64,000 nucleotides of DNA from Streptomyces tanashiensis (GCF_014648895.1 NZ_BMRZ01000008.1:186001-250000); one strand, 5' to 3'. Counted from the stretch's first letter, positions 8,629 through 18,039 are shown. Numbers and translations are program-made. The notes: generated from the sequence alone by a model not told the origin.

Positions 8629-9351
8629 GTGTCGACCCGACCGGATCCCGCTGAGGCGGGAGCCCCCCGGCGATTCCCGCGGTGGGTGGTCCCCGCCGTG
8701 TTCTGGACGCTGGTTCTCGCCGTGCTTCTGCTCGTCCTCCGTCCGGGGATGTCCGACCAGGACACGGAAGCGCCGGCCCGGCCCGCGGCCGCCGCCGAGT
8801 CCGGTCGCGCGGCCCCCGCCCCGTCGTCCCGCCCCGGCGCCTCGCGCCACGCCTCGCCGAGTGCCGCCCCGGCGGCCGGTCCGTCGATGCCGAGGTCGGC
8901 TCCCACCCGTCTGAGGATTCCCAGGATCGGAGTGGACGCGCCCTTCGTCGGTCTGAAGATCGGTTCGTCCGGTGCGCTCGACCCGCCCCCGGCGGACAAC
9001 ACGAACCTGGTGGGCTGGCAGGAGTCCGGCATCTCCCCCGGCGAACTGGGGACCTCGATCATCGCGGGCCACCTGGACACGGCCACCTCCCCCGCCGTCT
9101 TCGCCCGGCTCGACGAGCTCAAGGCCGGAGACACCTTCGAGGTGAGTCGCGCCGACGGCACCGAGGCCGTGTTCATGGTCGATTCGGTGGAGGAGTTCCA
9201 GAAGGACGACTTCCCGGATCAGCGGGTCTACGAGGACACCCCCAACGCGCTCGTCCGGCTCATCACGTGCGCGGGCCCCTACGACCGCAAGGCGAAGGAC
9301 TACACCGAGAACCTCGTCGTCTTCGCCCACCTGGAGAAGCCCACCGACTGA
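8629..9351 (+). CDS. Class F sortase
   Basis: A 240-residue transpeptidase from GTG 8629 with GAAGGAG 7 bp upstream. One N-terminal membrane helix (about 19-37) is followed by a Pro/Ala/Ser-rich linker (about 45-90) and the sortase barrel starting RLRIPRIGVDAPFVGL. The catalytic His is in IIAGHLDTA (about 148) and the Cys in VRLITCAGPYDR (about 214). Arg220 follows, but the usual later YRDN is YTEN here. Class F enzymes in actinobacteria anchor surface proteins; the repeat protein just upstream is the obvious candidate substrate. Confidence 0.92.
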   Translation: MSTRPDPAEAGAPRRFPRWVVPAVFWTLVLAVLLLVLRPGMSDQDTEAPARPAAAAESGRAAPAPSSRPGASRHASPSAAPAAGPSMPRSAPTRLRIPRIGVDAPFVGLKIGSSGALDPPPADNTNLVGWQESGISPGELGTSIIAGHLDTATSPAVFARLDELKAGDTFEVSRADGTEAVFMVDSVEEFQKDDFPDQRVYEDTPNALVRLITCAGPYDRKAKDYTENLVVFAHLEKPTD

Positions 9352-9371
9352 CCCGGAGCCGGTCCGGCGTC

Positions 9372-9439
9372 CGCGCCACGATCGCCCTCCGAGCCCAGGC
9401 CCGCCTCGGGTCCCCGGCTCAGAGGGCGATCGTGGCGCG
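9372..9439. terminator. Long hairpin between converging sortase and HATPase genes
   Basis: An 18-bp perfect inverted repeat (9372-9389 and 9422-9439). The right arm is the last codons of the minus-strand HATPase gene and the left arm copies them. It is well placed as a bidirectional terminator; there is no T-run, as is usual in Streptomyces. Confidence 0.6.
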
Positions 9440-9901
9440 CACCAGCGTTCCCTCTGCGGACCCCCGTACCGACGTGGCCGTGGCGTACGCCTCGACCAGC
9501 GCGAGGCCCCGGCCGAACGAGGCGTCCATGTCCACGTCCTCGCACCGCGGTGCCGTACGCGGCTGCCAGCGGCCTCCGTCACGGACCGAGACGGTCACGA
9601 AGGAGTCGTCCGCCTCGAACATCACCGCGAGATCGGGACTGCCGCTGTGCAGGACCACGTTGGTGGCCAGCTCCGTGACGATCACGGTGAGCGCTTCCTC
9701 CGCCGCCTCGGACAGCCGCCGCCGGCGGGCCACCGATCGCGCCAGACGGCGCAGGAGCGGCACGGAACACGGCGTCGCCGCCACCGCGCTCACGGCCAGC
9801 AGCCGCCTGGTGCGGGAAGGCGCCGGCGCGAGCTCGCGCCGCGGCGCCTCGACGGTTCCCCGGGGCGCACCGGCGGGGCTCGGACGGGTCATGCTTCTCA
9901 C
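9419..9901 (-). CDS. ATP-binding protein, anti-sigma-factor-type HATPase
   Basis: A 160-residue single-domain GHKL ATPase of the RsbW/SpoIIAB-like group. The N box reads VIVTELATNVVLHSGSPD, then VSVRDGG, then GRGLALVEAYATA. Such proteins in Streptomyces bind sigma factors or anti-anti-sigma proteins. No sigma factor or antagonist gene is adjacent, so the partner is unknown. ATG codons at 9901 and 9892 are both possible starts. It diverges from the LAL regulator gene with a 176-bp gap. Confidence 0.87.
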   Translation of the reverse strand: MRSMTRPSPAGAPRGTVEAPRRELAPAPSRTRRLLAVSAVAATPCSVPLLRRLARSVARRRRLSEAAEEALTVIVTELATNVVLHSGSPDLAVMFEADDSFVTVSVRDGGRWQPRTAPRCEDVDMDASFGRGLALVEAYATATSVRGSAEGTLVRATIAL

Positions 9902-10034
9902 GCCGGACTCCTGCCTGCGCGGCCGATCGCGTCGGAAGCGGGCCCCGCCGACCCGACGGCCGTGGGGGCCTTACCGCACCCACGCTGCCCGCGGACCGGG
10001 GCACGCGGCAATCAGGGCAGACTGAGTACGGATA

Positions 10035-10048
10035 CCCAAACAATTGGG
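10035..10048 (+). promoter_or_regulatory. Small inverted repeat before the LAL regulator gene
   Basis: CCCAA and TTGGG arms separated by ACAA, 29 bp before the start codon, in the gap shared with the divergent HATPase gene. A possible operator; weak evidence. Confidence 0.3.
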
Positions 10049-10077
10049 CGAAGGTCCTGAAGACAGGGTGACGCGTC

Positions 10078-12750
10078 ATGTCCGACACCGCCGGAACCGC
10101 GGACGAGGCCGAGGCCACGCTCCGCGGCAGGCTCAGGGCGGCGCTCTCGGCCGAAGCGCCCGGCCGCCCCCTGCTGGTCCTGGTCGAGGGCCCCGCGGGA
10201 ACCGGCAAGAGCCGGCTGGTGGAACGGCTCCGGGAGGCGGCGCCCGACACGGCCCGCCGGGTGGCACTCGGCGAGCCCCTGCCCGCCGACCGGCCGGTTC
10301 TGCTGGTCGTCGAGGACGTGCACCGGGCGTCCGCCGAGCACGTCGCCGCGCTCCGGGCCCTGCTGGCCGACCCGCCCGCCCACCTGGTGTGCCTCCTCAG
10401 CTGCCGCCCGGAGGAGCTGCCCGTACCGGGGCTGATCCTCGGGCCGGACACGGAGTTCCCGGCGCGTCTCACGGTGGTACGGCACGTCGTCGGCCCCCTG
10501 GACCTCGCCGCCGTGCGCCGGAGGGCCGTGGACGCGCTCGGCGCGGACCGGTGTCCGGCCGGGCTCGCCGAGGCCCTGCACCACGCCTCCGGCGGTGTCG
10601 CCCAGACCGTCGCCGATCTGCTGGACCTGCTGACCGCCCGGGGCCCGGCCGCGGGCCAGCCGCGCCCCGCCGACGTGGCCGGGCTCGGCACGCCGCCCCG
10701 GCTCGCGGCCCTCACGCTGCGCCGCGTGGTCGCCGTGCCCGAGGAGCAGCGTGCGATCGTGCTCGCCGCCGCCGTCCTCGACGAGCCCGCGACCGCCGGG
10801 GAACTCGCCGCCGTCGCCGGGCTCGCCACGGCGCCGGGCCGGGACGCGCTGCTGACCGCCGTGCGGCGGGCCGCGCTCGACGTGCACGGCGAAGGCAGGT
10901 ACGGCCTCTCCTCACCGCTCGCCGCCGACACCGTCCGGCGCTGGACGCCCGGCCCCGTCCTCGAACTGCTGCACCGGAGGGCCGCGCGCCTGCTGGCCAC
11001 GCGCCAGCCGGTCCCCTGGGAACGACTCGCCGGTCACCGCCGTGCGTGCGGCGACGAACGCGGATGGCTCGTCGCCGTCGAGCGGGCCGCCCAGCGGTTC
11101 GAGGAGGACGGTGAGCAGCAGCGCGCCGCGCGCCTGCTCGAATCGGCGCTGGCGACCGGTCCGGTTCCCCGGCACGCCCGCCCCCGCCTCGCCACGCTCC
11201 TCGCCCGTTGCGCCGTGGTGGGTCTGCGGTCCGACCAGACGCACGACGTGCTGCGGCACATCGTGGCCGACGCCGGACTTCCGCCGGCCGTCCGGGGTGA
11301 GATCCGCCTGGACCTCGGTCTTCTGCTGTGCAACCAGATGGGCCAGGTCGTCGAGGGGAGGGCCGAGCTCGCGCGGGCGGTGGACGACCTCGCCGGCCGG
11401 CCGGTGCCGCTGGCCCGGGCGATGGCGGCACTCGCCATGCCGTACGGGCCGGACGCGCCGTTCGCCGAGAACATCGCCTGGATCGAGCGGGCCGTGAAGG
11501 TCGCCGACGCGTCGGGGGACCCCGTCATCCGGGCCGCCGTCGCCGCCAACCACGTGAGCGTCCTGCTGAACAGCGGCGACCCGGCCGCCTGGCCGCTGAT
11601 CGACGGTCTTCCCCGGGACAGCGAGCTCGTCGGGTGCCGGCAGCACGCGGCCCGGGGACTGTGCAACGCCGCCGACGCGACGGTGTGGCTCGGCCACTAC
11701 GAGCGGTCGCGCGACCTGCTGACCGAGGGAGTGGCCCTCGCGGCCCGCAGCGGCGCCGCGTACGCCGAGCAGACCGGACACGGCTGCACCCTCGTCCTGG
11801 ACTGGGCGACCGGGCGCTGGCCGGGGCTCGCCGCCCGGGCCCGCACCTTCGTCGACGAGGCCGGCAACATGCCCTACCTCGTCGCCGACGCCCGGCTGGT
11901 CCTCGGCCTCCTGGCCCTCACCCGCGGTGAATGGGCCGACGCCGTCGACCATCTCACCGGGCCGGGCGCCGCCGACCTGGACAGCGGCCCGGTCCCCATC
12001 TCGGCGGCGGCCTCCGGCGCCCTGATCAGACTCGCGCTCGCCCACGAGGACGTCGACGCCGCCGCCTCCGAGGCCGCGGCGGCCTGGGACCGGCTGCGCA
12101 CCAAGGGAATCTGGCCCTGGGCCGCCGAGCTGGCTCCCTGGGCGGTCGAGGCGACCGTACGCGCGGGAGCCACGGACACGGCCCGTGAGATGGCCGCCGA
12201 GTTCGCGGGCGGTCTGGACGGCAAGGACGCCCCGTCGGCCGCCGCCGCCCTCGCGTGGACCCACGCCGTCCTCGCCGAACGGACGGGGAGGACGGCCGAG
12301 GCCGAGGCCGCGTACGAGCGGAGCGCCGCCGCCTACACGGCCATCCGCCGGCCCTATCAGGCGGCCCTGACCCGCGTGGGCGCGGCCCGCTGCGCCCTCA
12401 CGCAGGACGGCGACAGCGCCTCCGCCGTCGCGGTGCTCGCCGACTGCGCCACGGCCTTCGACACGCTCGGCGCCACCTGGGACGCCGCGCGCACCCGCTC
12501 CGAGCTGCGCCACCACCGTCCCGTCGCGGAGCCCCGCCCGCCCGGCCGTCCCCGGTACGGCGACCTGTTGTCCCCGCGTGAGGCGGAGGTCGCCGAACTC
12601 GCCGCCGCGGGGATGACCAACCGGGAGATCGCCGCCACGCTCCATCTGTCTCCGCGGACCGTCGAGCAGCACGTCGCCCGTGCCATCCAGAAGAGCGGCG
12701 CGCTCTCACGGCAGGGCCTCGGGCAGGCGCTCAAGGGGGCCGGGAATTGA
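10078..12750 (+). CDS. LAL-type LuxR regulator (ATPase plus helix-turn-helix)
   Basis: An 890-residue regulator. A P-loop VLVEGPAGTGKSRL lies near residues 35-50 and a Walker B-like LLVVEDVH near 80. A long helical-repeat middle follows, then a C-terminal LuxR DNA-binding domain: LSPREAEVAELAAAGMTNRE with HLSPRTVEQHVARAIQKSG. LAL proteins are usually activators of specialised or carbon metabolism and sense a ligand through the ATPase/repeat part. It stands alone with a hairpin terminator behind it, so its targets are not shown by context. Confidence 0.93.
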   Translation: MSDTAGTADEAEATLRGRLRAALSAEAPGRPLLVLVEGPAGTGKSRLVERLREAAPDTARRVALGEPLPADRPVLLVVEDVHRASAEHVAALRALLADPPAHLVCLLSCRPEELPVPGLILGPDTEFPARLTVVRHVVGPLDLAAVRRRAVDALGADRCPAGLAEALHHASGGVAQTVADLLDLLTARGPAAGQPRPADVAGLGTPPRLAALTLRRVVAVPEEQRAIVLAAAVLDEPATAGELAAVAGLATAPGRDALLTAVRRAALDVHGEGRYGLSSPLAADTVRRWTPGPVLELLHRRAARLLATRQPVPWERLAGHRRACGDERGWLVAVERAAQRFEEDGEQQRAARLLESALATGPVPRHARPRLATLLARCAVVGLRSDQTHDVLRHIVADAGLPPAVRGEIRLDLGLLLCNQMGQVVEGRAELARAVDDLAGRPVPLARAMAALAMPYGPDAPFAENIAWIERAVKVADASGDPVIRAAVAANHVSVLLNSGDPAAWPLIDGLPRDSELVGCRQHAARGLCNAADATVWLGHYERSRDLLTEGVALAARSGAAYAEQTGHGCTLVLDWATGRWPGLAARARTFVDEAGNMPYLVADARLVLGLLALTRGEWADAVDHLTGPGAADLDSGPVPISAAASGALIRLALAHEDVDAAASEAAAAWDRLRTKGIWPWAAELAPWAVEATVRAGATDTAREMAAEFAGGLDGKDAPSAAAALAWTHAVLAERTGRTAEAEAAYERSAAAYTAIRRPYQAALTRVGAARCALTQDGDSASAVAVLADCATAFDTLGATWDAARTRSELRHHRPVAEPRPPGRPRYGDLLSPREAEVAELAAAGMTNREIAATLHLSPRTVEQHVARAIQKSGALSRQGLGQALKGAGN

Positions 12751-12817
12751 TTGCGTATCCGTGATGATCCCGTTCCGGACAGACCGGGAGCCCCTCTTCG
12801 CGCCATGATCGCTTCGG

Positions 12818-12850
12818 GCGGCGCCGCACTCACACCCCGTGCGGCGCCGC
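12818..12850 (+). terminator. Hairpin terminator after the LAL regulator gene
   Basis: A perfect 12-bp stem (12818-12829 with 12839-12850) and a 9-nt loop, about 70 bp after the stop codon and before the reductase gene. Confidence 0.65.
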
Positions 12851-12971
12851 AACGGGCCTGCCACCCGCCGGGCCCCCGCAGCTGCCGCCCAAGAGGCGCG
12901 CCGTGCCCCTTGCTGCCCGCACCGATCCCGCCTACCTTCTGGTAACCCCTACGACCGGGAGCGATGCCGAC

Positions 12972-14000
12972 ATGCCTCACCCCACGGGAGACCGGAGGCT
13001 GCGGATCGCGGTGTTCGGCGCGGGCAGCATCGGCTGCTATCTCGGCGGCCACCTCGCGCAGCACGCCGACGTCACGCTGATCGGGCGGCCCTCCGTACTG
13101 GACGGGCTGCACGGAGGGGTGACGCTCAGCGGCGGAGGCCGCCCCGCGGTCCACCTCCCCCGGCAGCGGCTGACGCTCACGACGGAGCCGGACGCGGTGG
13201 CCGGCGCCGACTGCGTCCTGGTCACCGTGAAGTCCGCCGCCACGGTGACGGCCGGACGGGAACTGGCCGGACGGCTCCGCCCGGACGCCGTCGTCGTCAG
13301 CTTCCAGAACGGGCTGCACAACACCCGGCTGCTCCGGGACGAGCTCCCGGGCGTCACCGTGCTCGCGGGCATGGTGCCGTACAACGTCGCGCGGACCGCA
13401 CCCGACACCTTCCACCAGGGCACGGGCGGGGCTCTGATGCTCGACGGCGGCGCCGCCTCGGCACCGCTCGTGGCCGCGCTGACCGCCGCCGGGCTGCCGG
13501 TCGAGCCGCGCGACGACATGCGCGAGGTGCAGCACGCGAAGCTGCTGATGAACCTCAACAACGCGGTGAACGCACTGTCCGGCCTGCCGCTGCGGGAACA
13601 GCTGGGCGCGCGCCCGTACCGGAGGTGTCTCGCACTGTGCCAGGAGGAGGCGCTGGCCGCCTTCGCCGCGGCGGGAGTGCGTCCGGCCCGGCTCGGCCCC
13701 GCACCGGCCCGTCTCATGCCACGGATCCTGCGCCTGCCCGACGGCCTGTTCCGCCGCGTCGCCGCCGCCGGCCTCCGGGTGGACGCCCAGGCGCGGTCCT
13801 CGATGTGGGACGACCTGGAGCAGGGGCGGGCCACGGAGGTCGACGGCCTCCAGGGCGAGGTCGTGGCCCTGGCGGAACGGCACGGTCTGACGGCACCCGT
13901 GAACGCACGGCTCGCGGCCCTGGTCCACGAGGCCGAACGCCCGGGCGGCCGCCGTTCCTGGTCCGGCCCGGAGCTGCTCGGCGCGCTGCGCCGGGCCTGA
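12972..14000 (+). CDS. 2-dehydropantoate 2-reductase (ketopantoate reductase family)
   Basis: A 342-residue NADPH enzyme. The start ATG 12972 has a GGGAG about 11 bp upstream; the frame is open to GTG 12903. The Rossmann motif RIAVFGAGSIGCYLGGHLA begins near residue 13. The catalytic-lysine region reads EVQHAKLLMNLNNAVNAL, with the Lys and the Asn pair of the PanE/ApbA family. The family reduces 2-oxo acids, with ketopantoate in CoA biosynthesis as the classic case. No other pantothenate genes are present here, so this may be a paralogue with another 2-oxo substrate. Confidence 0.87.
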   Translation: MPHPTGDRRLRIAVFGAGSIGCYLGGHLAQHADVTLIGRPSVLDGLHGGVTLSGGGRPAVHLPRQRLTLTTEPDAVAGADCVLVTVKSAATVTAGRELAGRLRPDAVVVSFQNGLHNTRLLRDELPGVTVLAGMVPYNVARTAPDTFHQGTGGALMLDGGAASAPLVAALTAAGLPVEPRDDMREVQHAKLLMNLNNAVNALSGLPLREQLGARPYRRCLALCQEEALAAFAAAGVRPARLGPAPARLMPRILRLPDGLFRRVAAAGLRVDAQARSSMWDDLEQGRATEVDGLQGEVVALAERHGLTAPVNARLAALVHEAERPGGRRSWSGPELLGALRRA

Positions 14001-14016
14001 ACCGACCGGCCCCGGT

Positions 14017-14856
14017 TCAGCCGGACGCGGGGGTCGCGGTCGGTTCGAGGAGGCGTCGCCGGAAGAGGTCGAGGACCTGGTCGAGCGCCTGGCGGGTGGG
14101 CTGGCCGGGTGCGTCGACGAGGTGCTCGGTCAGGACGGAGTGGGGCGGCAGCAGGCCGTCGGGGTTCGCCGAGTCGTCGTCGAGTTCCACGCCGACGAAG
14201 GCGTCCCCCAACTGCTCCCGGAGGTGGGCGAAGCGCGCTCCGGGGGCGAGGCGGTCGCCGCGGAAGCGCAGCCCGAGGACGGTCAGGCCCTCCTCGCAGC
14301 GCCGCCGGACGGTCCGCAGGTCGTCGGGTGAGATGTCGATCGAGCGGCGGTTGCGGTCGGTCACGGCCAGCGGGAGGGACGGCTGGCAGAGCACGGGCGC
14401 GAGGAGCCGGTCGTCCGTCGCCATGGCCAGGGCGAAACCGCCGGTCAGGCACATGCCCAGGGCCCCGACGCCCGGGCCGCCGCACCGTTCGTGCTCCTGG
14501 GCGGCCAGGGCGCGCAGCCACCCCACGACCGGGGAGGTGCGGCCGGCGGCGAGGAGGGTGAACTCCCGGCTGACGCACACCTGGGCGGCCGCGCGCAGGC
14601 CGGTCTTCGCGGCCCCCGCCCAGCCGTGCGCCTTCGGGTCGGGATCGCGCCCCGCGGTGCCGAACAGGTCGGGCAGGACGACGGTGCAGCCGATGTCCCG
14701 GACCTGACGCGCGAACCGGGCGACCTTCGGGGTGATGCCCGGGATCTCGGCCATGACGATCACGGCCGGACCGGTGCCGGAGCGCAGCACCCCGTGGGTG
14801 CGCCCCCCGTGCGTGAACCGTTCGTGGGTGAAATCCGGCAAGGCGTCGTCGGGCAC
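14017..14856 (-). CDS. Dienelactone hydrolase family protein
   Basis: A 279-residue alpha/beta hydrolase. The core reads VIVMAEIPGITPKVARFARQV and the nucleophile elbow GALGMCLTGGFALAMA, where the Cys takes the place of Ser as in dienelactone hydrolases. The C-terminal catalytic His is probably in the LLPPHSVLTEHLV region. It converges on the reductase gene with a 16-bp gap. The substrate is unknown. Confidence 0.88.
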   Translation of the reverse strand: MPDDALPDFTHERFTHGGRTHGVLRSGTGPAVIVMAEIPGITPKVARFARQVRDIGCTVVLPDLFGTAGRDPDPKAHGWAGAAKTGLRAAAQVCVSREFTLLAAGRTSPVVGWLRALAAQEHERCGGPGVGALGMCLTGGFALAMATDDRLLAPVLCQPSLPLAVTDRNRRSIDISPDDLRTVRRRCEEGLTVLGLRFRGDRLAPGARFAHLREQLGDAFVGVELDDDSANPDGLLPPHSVLTEHLVDAPGQPTRQALDQVLDLFRRRLLEPTATPASG

Positions 14857-15085
14857 GTGTCCTCCAGTTCCCGGAAGGGGATCGCCGTACGCGCGGGCAT
14901 GCCGGCACCCGACACGTTACCCGCCGGTAGCTCCGCCCGCACCCCTTTCCCATGAGCGGCCGGAGGCGGCCCGGCCACCCCTGTTGATCGGAATTGTGAC
15001 GTGCGTCTTGCAGTCGCATGACAGCCGCCTGCGATTGCTTCCCGTGGCGGAGACCGTGGGCCGGCAGAAGCAGCCGGGGTCCGTG

Positions 15086-15125
15086 CGCCCGGGCGACCGC
15101 GACGGACACCGCGGTCGCCCGGGCG
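15086..15125 (-). terminator. Hairpin terminator after the cupin gene
   Basis: A perfect 16-bp GC-rich stem (15086-15101 with 15110-15125) and an 8-nt loop, 8 bp beyond the stop codon of the minus-strand cupin gene. Confidence 0.75.
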
Positions 15126-15132
15126 GCCTCCC

Positions 15133-15534
15133 TCAGTTCTTCGGTACGACGGGGGCCTCGCGTATCCCGAGCAGCGTGCAGCCGGTCTCCGTGCTGATGC
15201 GGTGGACGCTGCCCGGCTCCTCGATCACCAGGTCGCCGACCCGGTAGCGGTCGCCGTTGTCGTTGAGCAGCTCTCCCTGGAGGACGAACATCAGCTCGTA
15301 GCCCAGGTGCTCGTGCAGATCCCCGTGGGCGCCCGGATCGAAGCGGATGAGCTGGGCCGTCGCGGGCCGGTCGTCGTCGGTCTCGTACAGGGCGTGGAGG
15401 GCGGTGCCGGTACGGCCCGGCTCCCGCCAGCGCCGCCATGCGGCGGAGTCCAGCGCCTCGGGGGACAGCAGGTCGCGCAGGACCGTCACGCTGCGCTGCG
15501 TACGGTTGCCGACGGGGTGCGGCGTCGTGGGCAC
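15133..15534 (-). CDS. Cupin domain protein
   Basis: A 133-residue single-domain cupin. RFDPGAHGDLHEHLGYELMF supplies the His-rich first motif, followed by VLQGELLNDNGDRYRVGDLVIEEPGSVHRI with the second. The GTG at 15534 is preferred over an upstream start because AGAGGGAG precedes it and the extra residues show no cupin character. Similar proteins include ChrR-like anti-sigma domains and small metal-dependent enzymes. The function here is unknown. Confidence 0.8.
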   Translation of the reverse strand: MPTTPHPVGNRTQRSVTVLRDLLSPEALDSAAWRRWREPGRTGTALHALYETDDDRPATAQLIRFDPGAHGDLHEHLGYELMFVLQGELLNDNGDRYRVGDLVIEEPGSVHRISTETGCTLLGIREAPVVPKN

Positions 15535-15727
15535 GTCGGTGTTCTCCCTCTGCTTCTGCCGGTGCGCGCACGCGCGGACCGGTGTCGTGCGGTGGTTCCT
15601 CGGCCCGACCAGGTTCGCCGGAGGGAGGCGGCACGTCATCGCTCATCGGAGGAGACGGCGGGTCCCGCTCCTCCGGAGGAGTACGTCCATCGGCCGAGGT
15701 CCCGGCCCGCGGGCCGACGGGCCCGGG

Positions 15728-16510
15728 TCAGTCCGCCAGACGCAGCCCGAACGTGCCGGCCAGGCCGTCGGCGCCGTCCTCGGTCACATGGACGACCCGG
15801 GGGCTGGAGCCGTAGCGCAGCCAGCCCAGGGCGAAGAGCCGTGCGGTGAGTGCCGCGCCCACCGCGCCCGCGAGGTGGTGCCGCTGTTCGCTCCAGTCCA
15901 CGCAGTAGCGGATCAGCGGCCGGCGGGCCGGCAGCCCGTCCAGGTCGAGGCCGAACCGGGCCAGCGTCTCCCGGCCGGTGTCGGTGAGGCGGTAGTCGAC
16001 GTCGTGCCCGTATCCGGAGGCGCCGTCGCGCACCGACCGCCCGGGGTGGTGGGTGCCGTCGTGTCCTGCGAGCAGGCCGCCCGTGAGCAGGGACTCCAGC
16101 AGGGTCACCCCGAGTTGGCCGGCGAGGTGGTCGTAGCACGTGCGGGAACGGCGCAGGGCGCCGGCGGTGCTGCTCTCGCGCAGCGAGGTGACCGGGAGGG
16201 GCGGCGCGATGACGGCCAGCGCCTCCAGGGCGAGGCTGACGTCGGGGTTGGCCAGGCGGTAGTAGCGGCACCGGCCGACGCTCTCCATGTCGACCAGCCG
16301 CGCCTCGACGAGCTTGCCCAGATGGGCGCTCGCCGTCGCGGCGCTCACGCCCGCCTCGGCGGCGAGCACGCCGGCGGCCAGCGCGCGTCCGTCGCTGAGC
16401 GCCTTCAGCATCCGGGCGCGGGACGGATCGGCGATCAGATGCGCGGCCCTGGCGATGTCGGGCTGGTGGTGCACCTGGTCCCGGCGTCGACCGGTCGTCG
16501 TCCTTGCCAT
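15728..16510 (-). CDS. ArsR-family repressor divergent from an MFS exporter
   Basis: About 260 residues, starting MARTTTGRRRDQVHHQPDIA. The winged helix is IADPSRARMLKALSDGRALA followed by GVSAATASAHLGKLVEARLV. It is longer than classic ArsR because of a C-terminal ligand-like domain with LIRYCVDWSEQRHHLAGAVG, shared by many actinobacterial homologues. The 65-bp gap to the MFS gene contains a good palindrome, so the repressor probably controls the exporter and itself. The inducer is unknown. Confidence 0.85.
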   Translation of the reverse strand: MARTTTGRRRDQVHHQPDIARAAHLIADPSRARMLKALSDGRALAAGVLAAEAGVSAATASAHLGKLVEARLVDMESVGRCRYYRLANPDVSLALEALAVIAPPLPVTSLRESSTAGALRRSRTCYDHLAGQLGVTLLESLLTGGLLAGHDGTHHPGRSVRDGASGYGHDVDYRLTDTGRETLARFGLDLDGLPARRPLIRYCVDWSEQRHHLAGAVGAALTARLFALGWLRYGSSPRVVHVTEDGADGLAGTFGLRLAD

Positions 16511-16527
16511 GCGGCAAGCGTACTCCG

Positions 16528-16557
16528 GCGACACTTCGACAGGCGACGAAGTGTTGC
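16528..16557 (+). promoter_or_regulatory. Palindromic ArsR operator
   Basis: ACACTTCG (16531-16538) and CGAAGTGT (16547-16554), with the two outer bases on each side also pairing after one mismatch, lie centrally between the divergent ArsR and MFS starts. Binding here would cover both promoters. Confidence 0.6.
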
Positions 16558-16575
16558 GCCCCGAGACTGGATCTC

Positions 16576-18039
16576 ATGACCTCCACGGATCCCTCCCTCT
16601 CCCCGGCGCGCACCCCCGACGCGTCCGCCGCCCCGCCGCCGGGCCCCCCGCCCCTGTCGCTCCCGCCGCTCATCGCGCTGAGCCTCGGATACTTCCTGGT
16701 GATGCTCGACGTCACGGTGGTGAACGTCGCCGTGCCCGCCATCCAGGACTCGCTCGACGCCGGACCCTCGGACCTGCAGTGGATCGTCGACGGGTACAGC
16801 GCCTTCTTCGCCGGGCTGCTGCTGCTCGGCGGCGGACTCGGTGACCGCTTCGGGCACCGCACGCTGTTCCTCTCGGGTCTCGGGGTCTTCGCGGCCGCGT
16901 CGGTGGGCTGCGCGCTCGCGCCCTCGGCGGGGGTCCTGATCGCCGCCCGGCTGGCCCAGGGTGCCGGGGCCGCGCTGCTGGTGCCCGCGTCGTTCGCCCT
17001 GCTGCAGGCGGCCTATCCCGACCGGGCGCAGCGTGCCCGGGCGGTCGGCTACTGGGGTCTCGTCTCGGCCGTGGCCTTCGGTGCCGGGCCGGCGGTCGGC
17101 GGCCTGCTGGTCGCGGGGTTCGACTGGCGTGCGGTGTTCTGGGTGAACCTGCCCGTGGCCGCGGTGGCGGTGCTGCTGACCCTGCGTCACGTACCGGCCC
17201 CCGGCAGGCGGGCCCGGGCCGGCCGGATGGATCCGGCCGGTCTGGTGCTCGGCGTGCTCGGGCTGCTCGGCGTGGCCGGCGCGCTCAACGAGGCGGGGTC
17301 GGCGGGCTGGACCTCGCCGGAGGTGCTGGCCCTGTTCGCCGGGGGCGTCGTGTGCCTGGCCGCCTTCGTCGCCGTCGAACTGCGCCTGGAGAAGGGCTCG
17401 TCGGTGCGGCCCGACGGCAGGCGGCCCCTGCTGCCGCTGTCGCTCTTCCGCGAGGTGCGGCTCTCGGCGACGATCGTCATCGGCCTGCTGCTCAGCTTCG
17501 GCTACTACGGGCTGCTCTTCGTCGCCACGCTGTACTTCCAGCAGGAGCGTGAACTCAGCGCGCTGAGCACCGGGTTCGCCCTGCTGCCGTCGGTCTGCAT
17601 GGGCTTCCTCGCGGCGCCGCTGTCGAGCCGGCTGACCGCGCGCACCGGTCCGTACGTCCCGATGGCCGGCGCGCTGCTGCTCGGGAGCGCCGGTTTCCTG
17701 GGCTGGCTCGCCGCCGGTCCCGACACCCCGTATGCGGTGCTGCTGTTCGCGCTCATGGCGACGGGTCTCGCGACGCCGGTCACCGTGGTGGCCTCCACCG
17801 TGGCCGTCATGGAGGCGAGTCCCACGGAGAAGGCGGGCACGGCGTCCGCGGTGTTCAACGTGTCCCGTCAGGTGGGCAGCGCGCTGGGGGTGGCCCTCTT
17901 CGGCACGCTCCTCGGCGCGACGGGCGGCCTGATCGGCGGGCTGCACACGTCGGCGGTCATCGCCGCGGTGGCGTTCCTGCTGGCCTCGGTACTGGCCGCG
18001 GTCACCGGGCGCCGGGCGGACGCCGCCCGCGCCGGGTGA
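16576..18039 (+). CDS. MFS drug-efflux transporter, DHA2 (14-segment) family
   Basis: A 487-residue protein with about 14 membrane segments. It shows LDVTVVNVAVPAIQ in segment 1, the motif A loop GDRFGHRTLF, and the antiporter-type segment 5 region GYWGLVSAVAFGAGPAVGGLL. These are marks of proton-coupled multidrug exporters of the EmrB/QacA kind. It is divergent from the ArsR gene and shares its operator. It might export a product of the 19-31 kb locus, but the spacing and separate regulator make this only a guess. Confidence 0.9.
   Translation: MTSTDPSLSPARTPDASAAPPPGPPPLSLPPLIALSLGYFLVMLDVTVVNVAVPAIQDSLDAGPSDLQWIVDGYSAFFAGLLLLGGGLGDRFGHRTLFLSGLGVFAAASVGCALAPSAGVLIAARLAQGAGAALLVPASFALLQAAYPDRAQRARAVGYWGLVSAVAFGAGPAVGGLLVAGFDWRAVFWVNLPVAAVAVLLTLRHVPAPGRRARAGRMDPAGLVLGVLGLLGVAGALNEAGSAGWTSPEVLALFAGGVVCLAAFVAVELRLEKGSSVRPDGRRPLLPLSLFREVRLSATIVIGLLLSFGYYGLLFVATLYFQQERELSALSTGFALLPSVCMGFLAAPLSSRLTARTGPYVPMAGALLLGSAGFLGWLAAGPDTPYAVLLFALMATGLATPVTVVASTVAVMEASPTEKAGTASAVFNVSRQVGSALGVALFGTLLGATGGLIGGLHTSAVIAAVAFLLASVLAAVTGRRADAARAG

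Noticed and set aside
13037..15646. A very long minus-strand open frame of 869 codons
   Set aside because: It runs antisense to the reductase gene and through the hydrolase and cupin genes in a wrong frame. It is Arg/Pro/Gly-rich with no domain, the usual shadow of high-GC codon bias.
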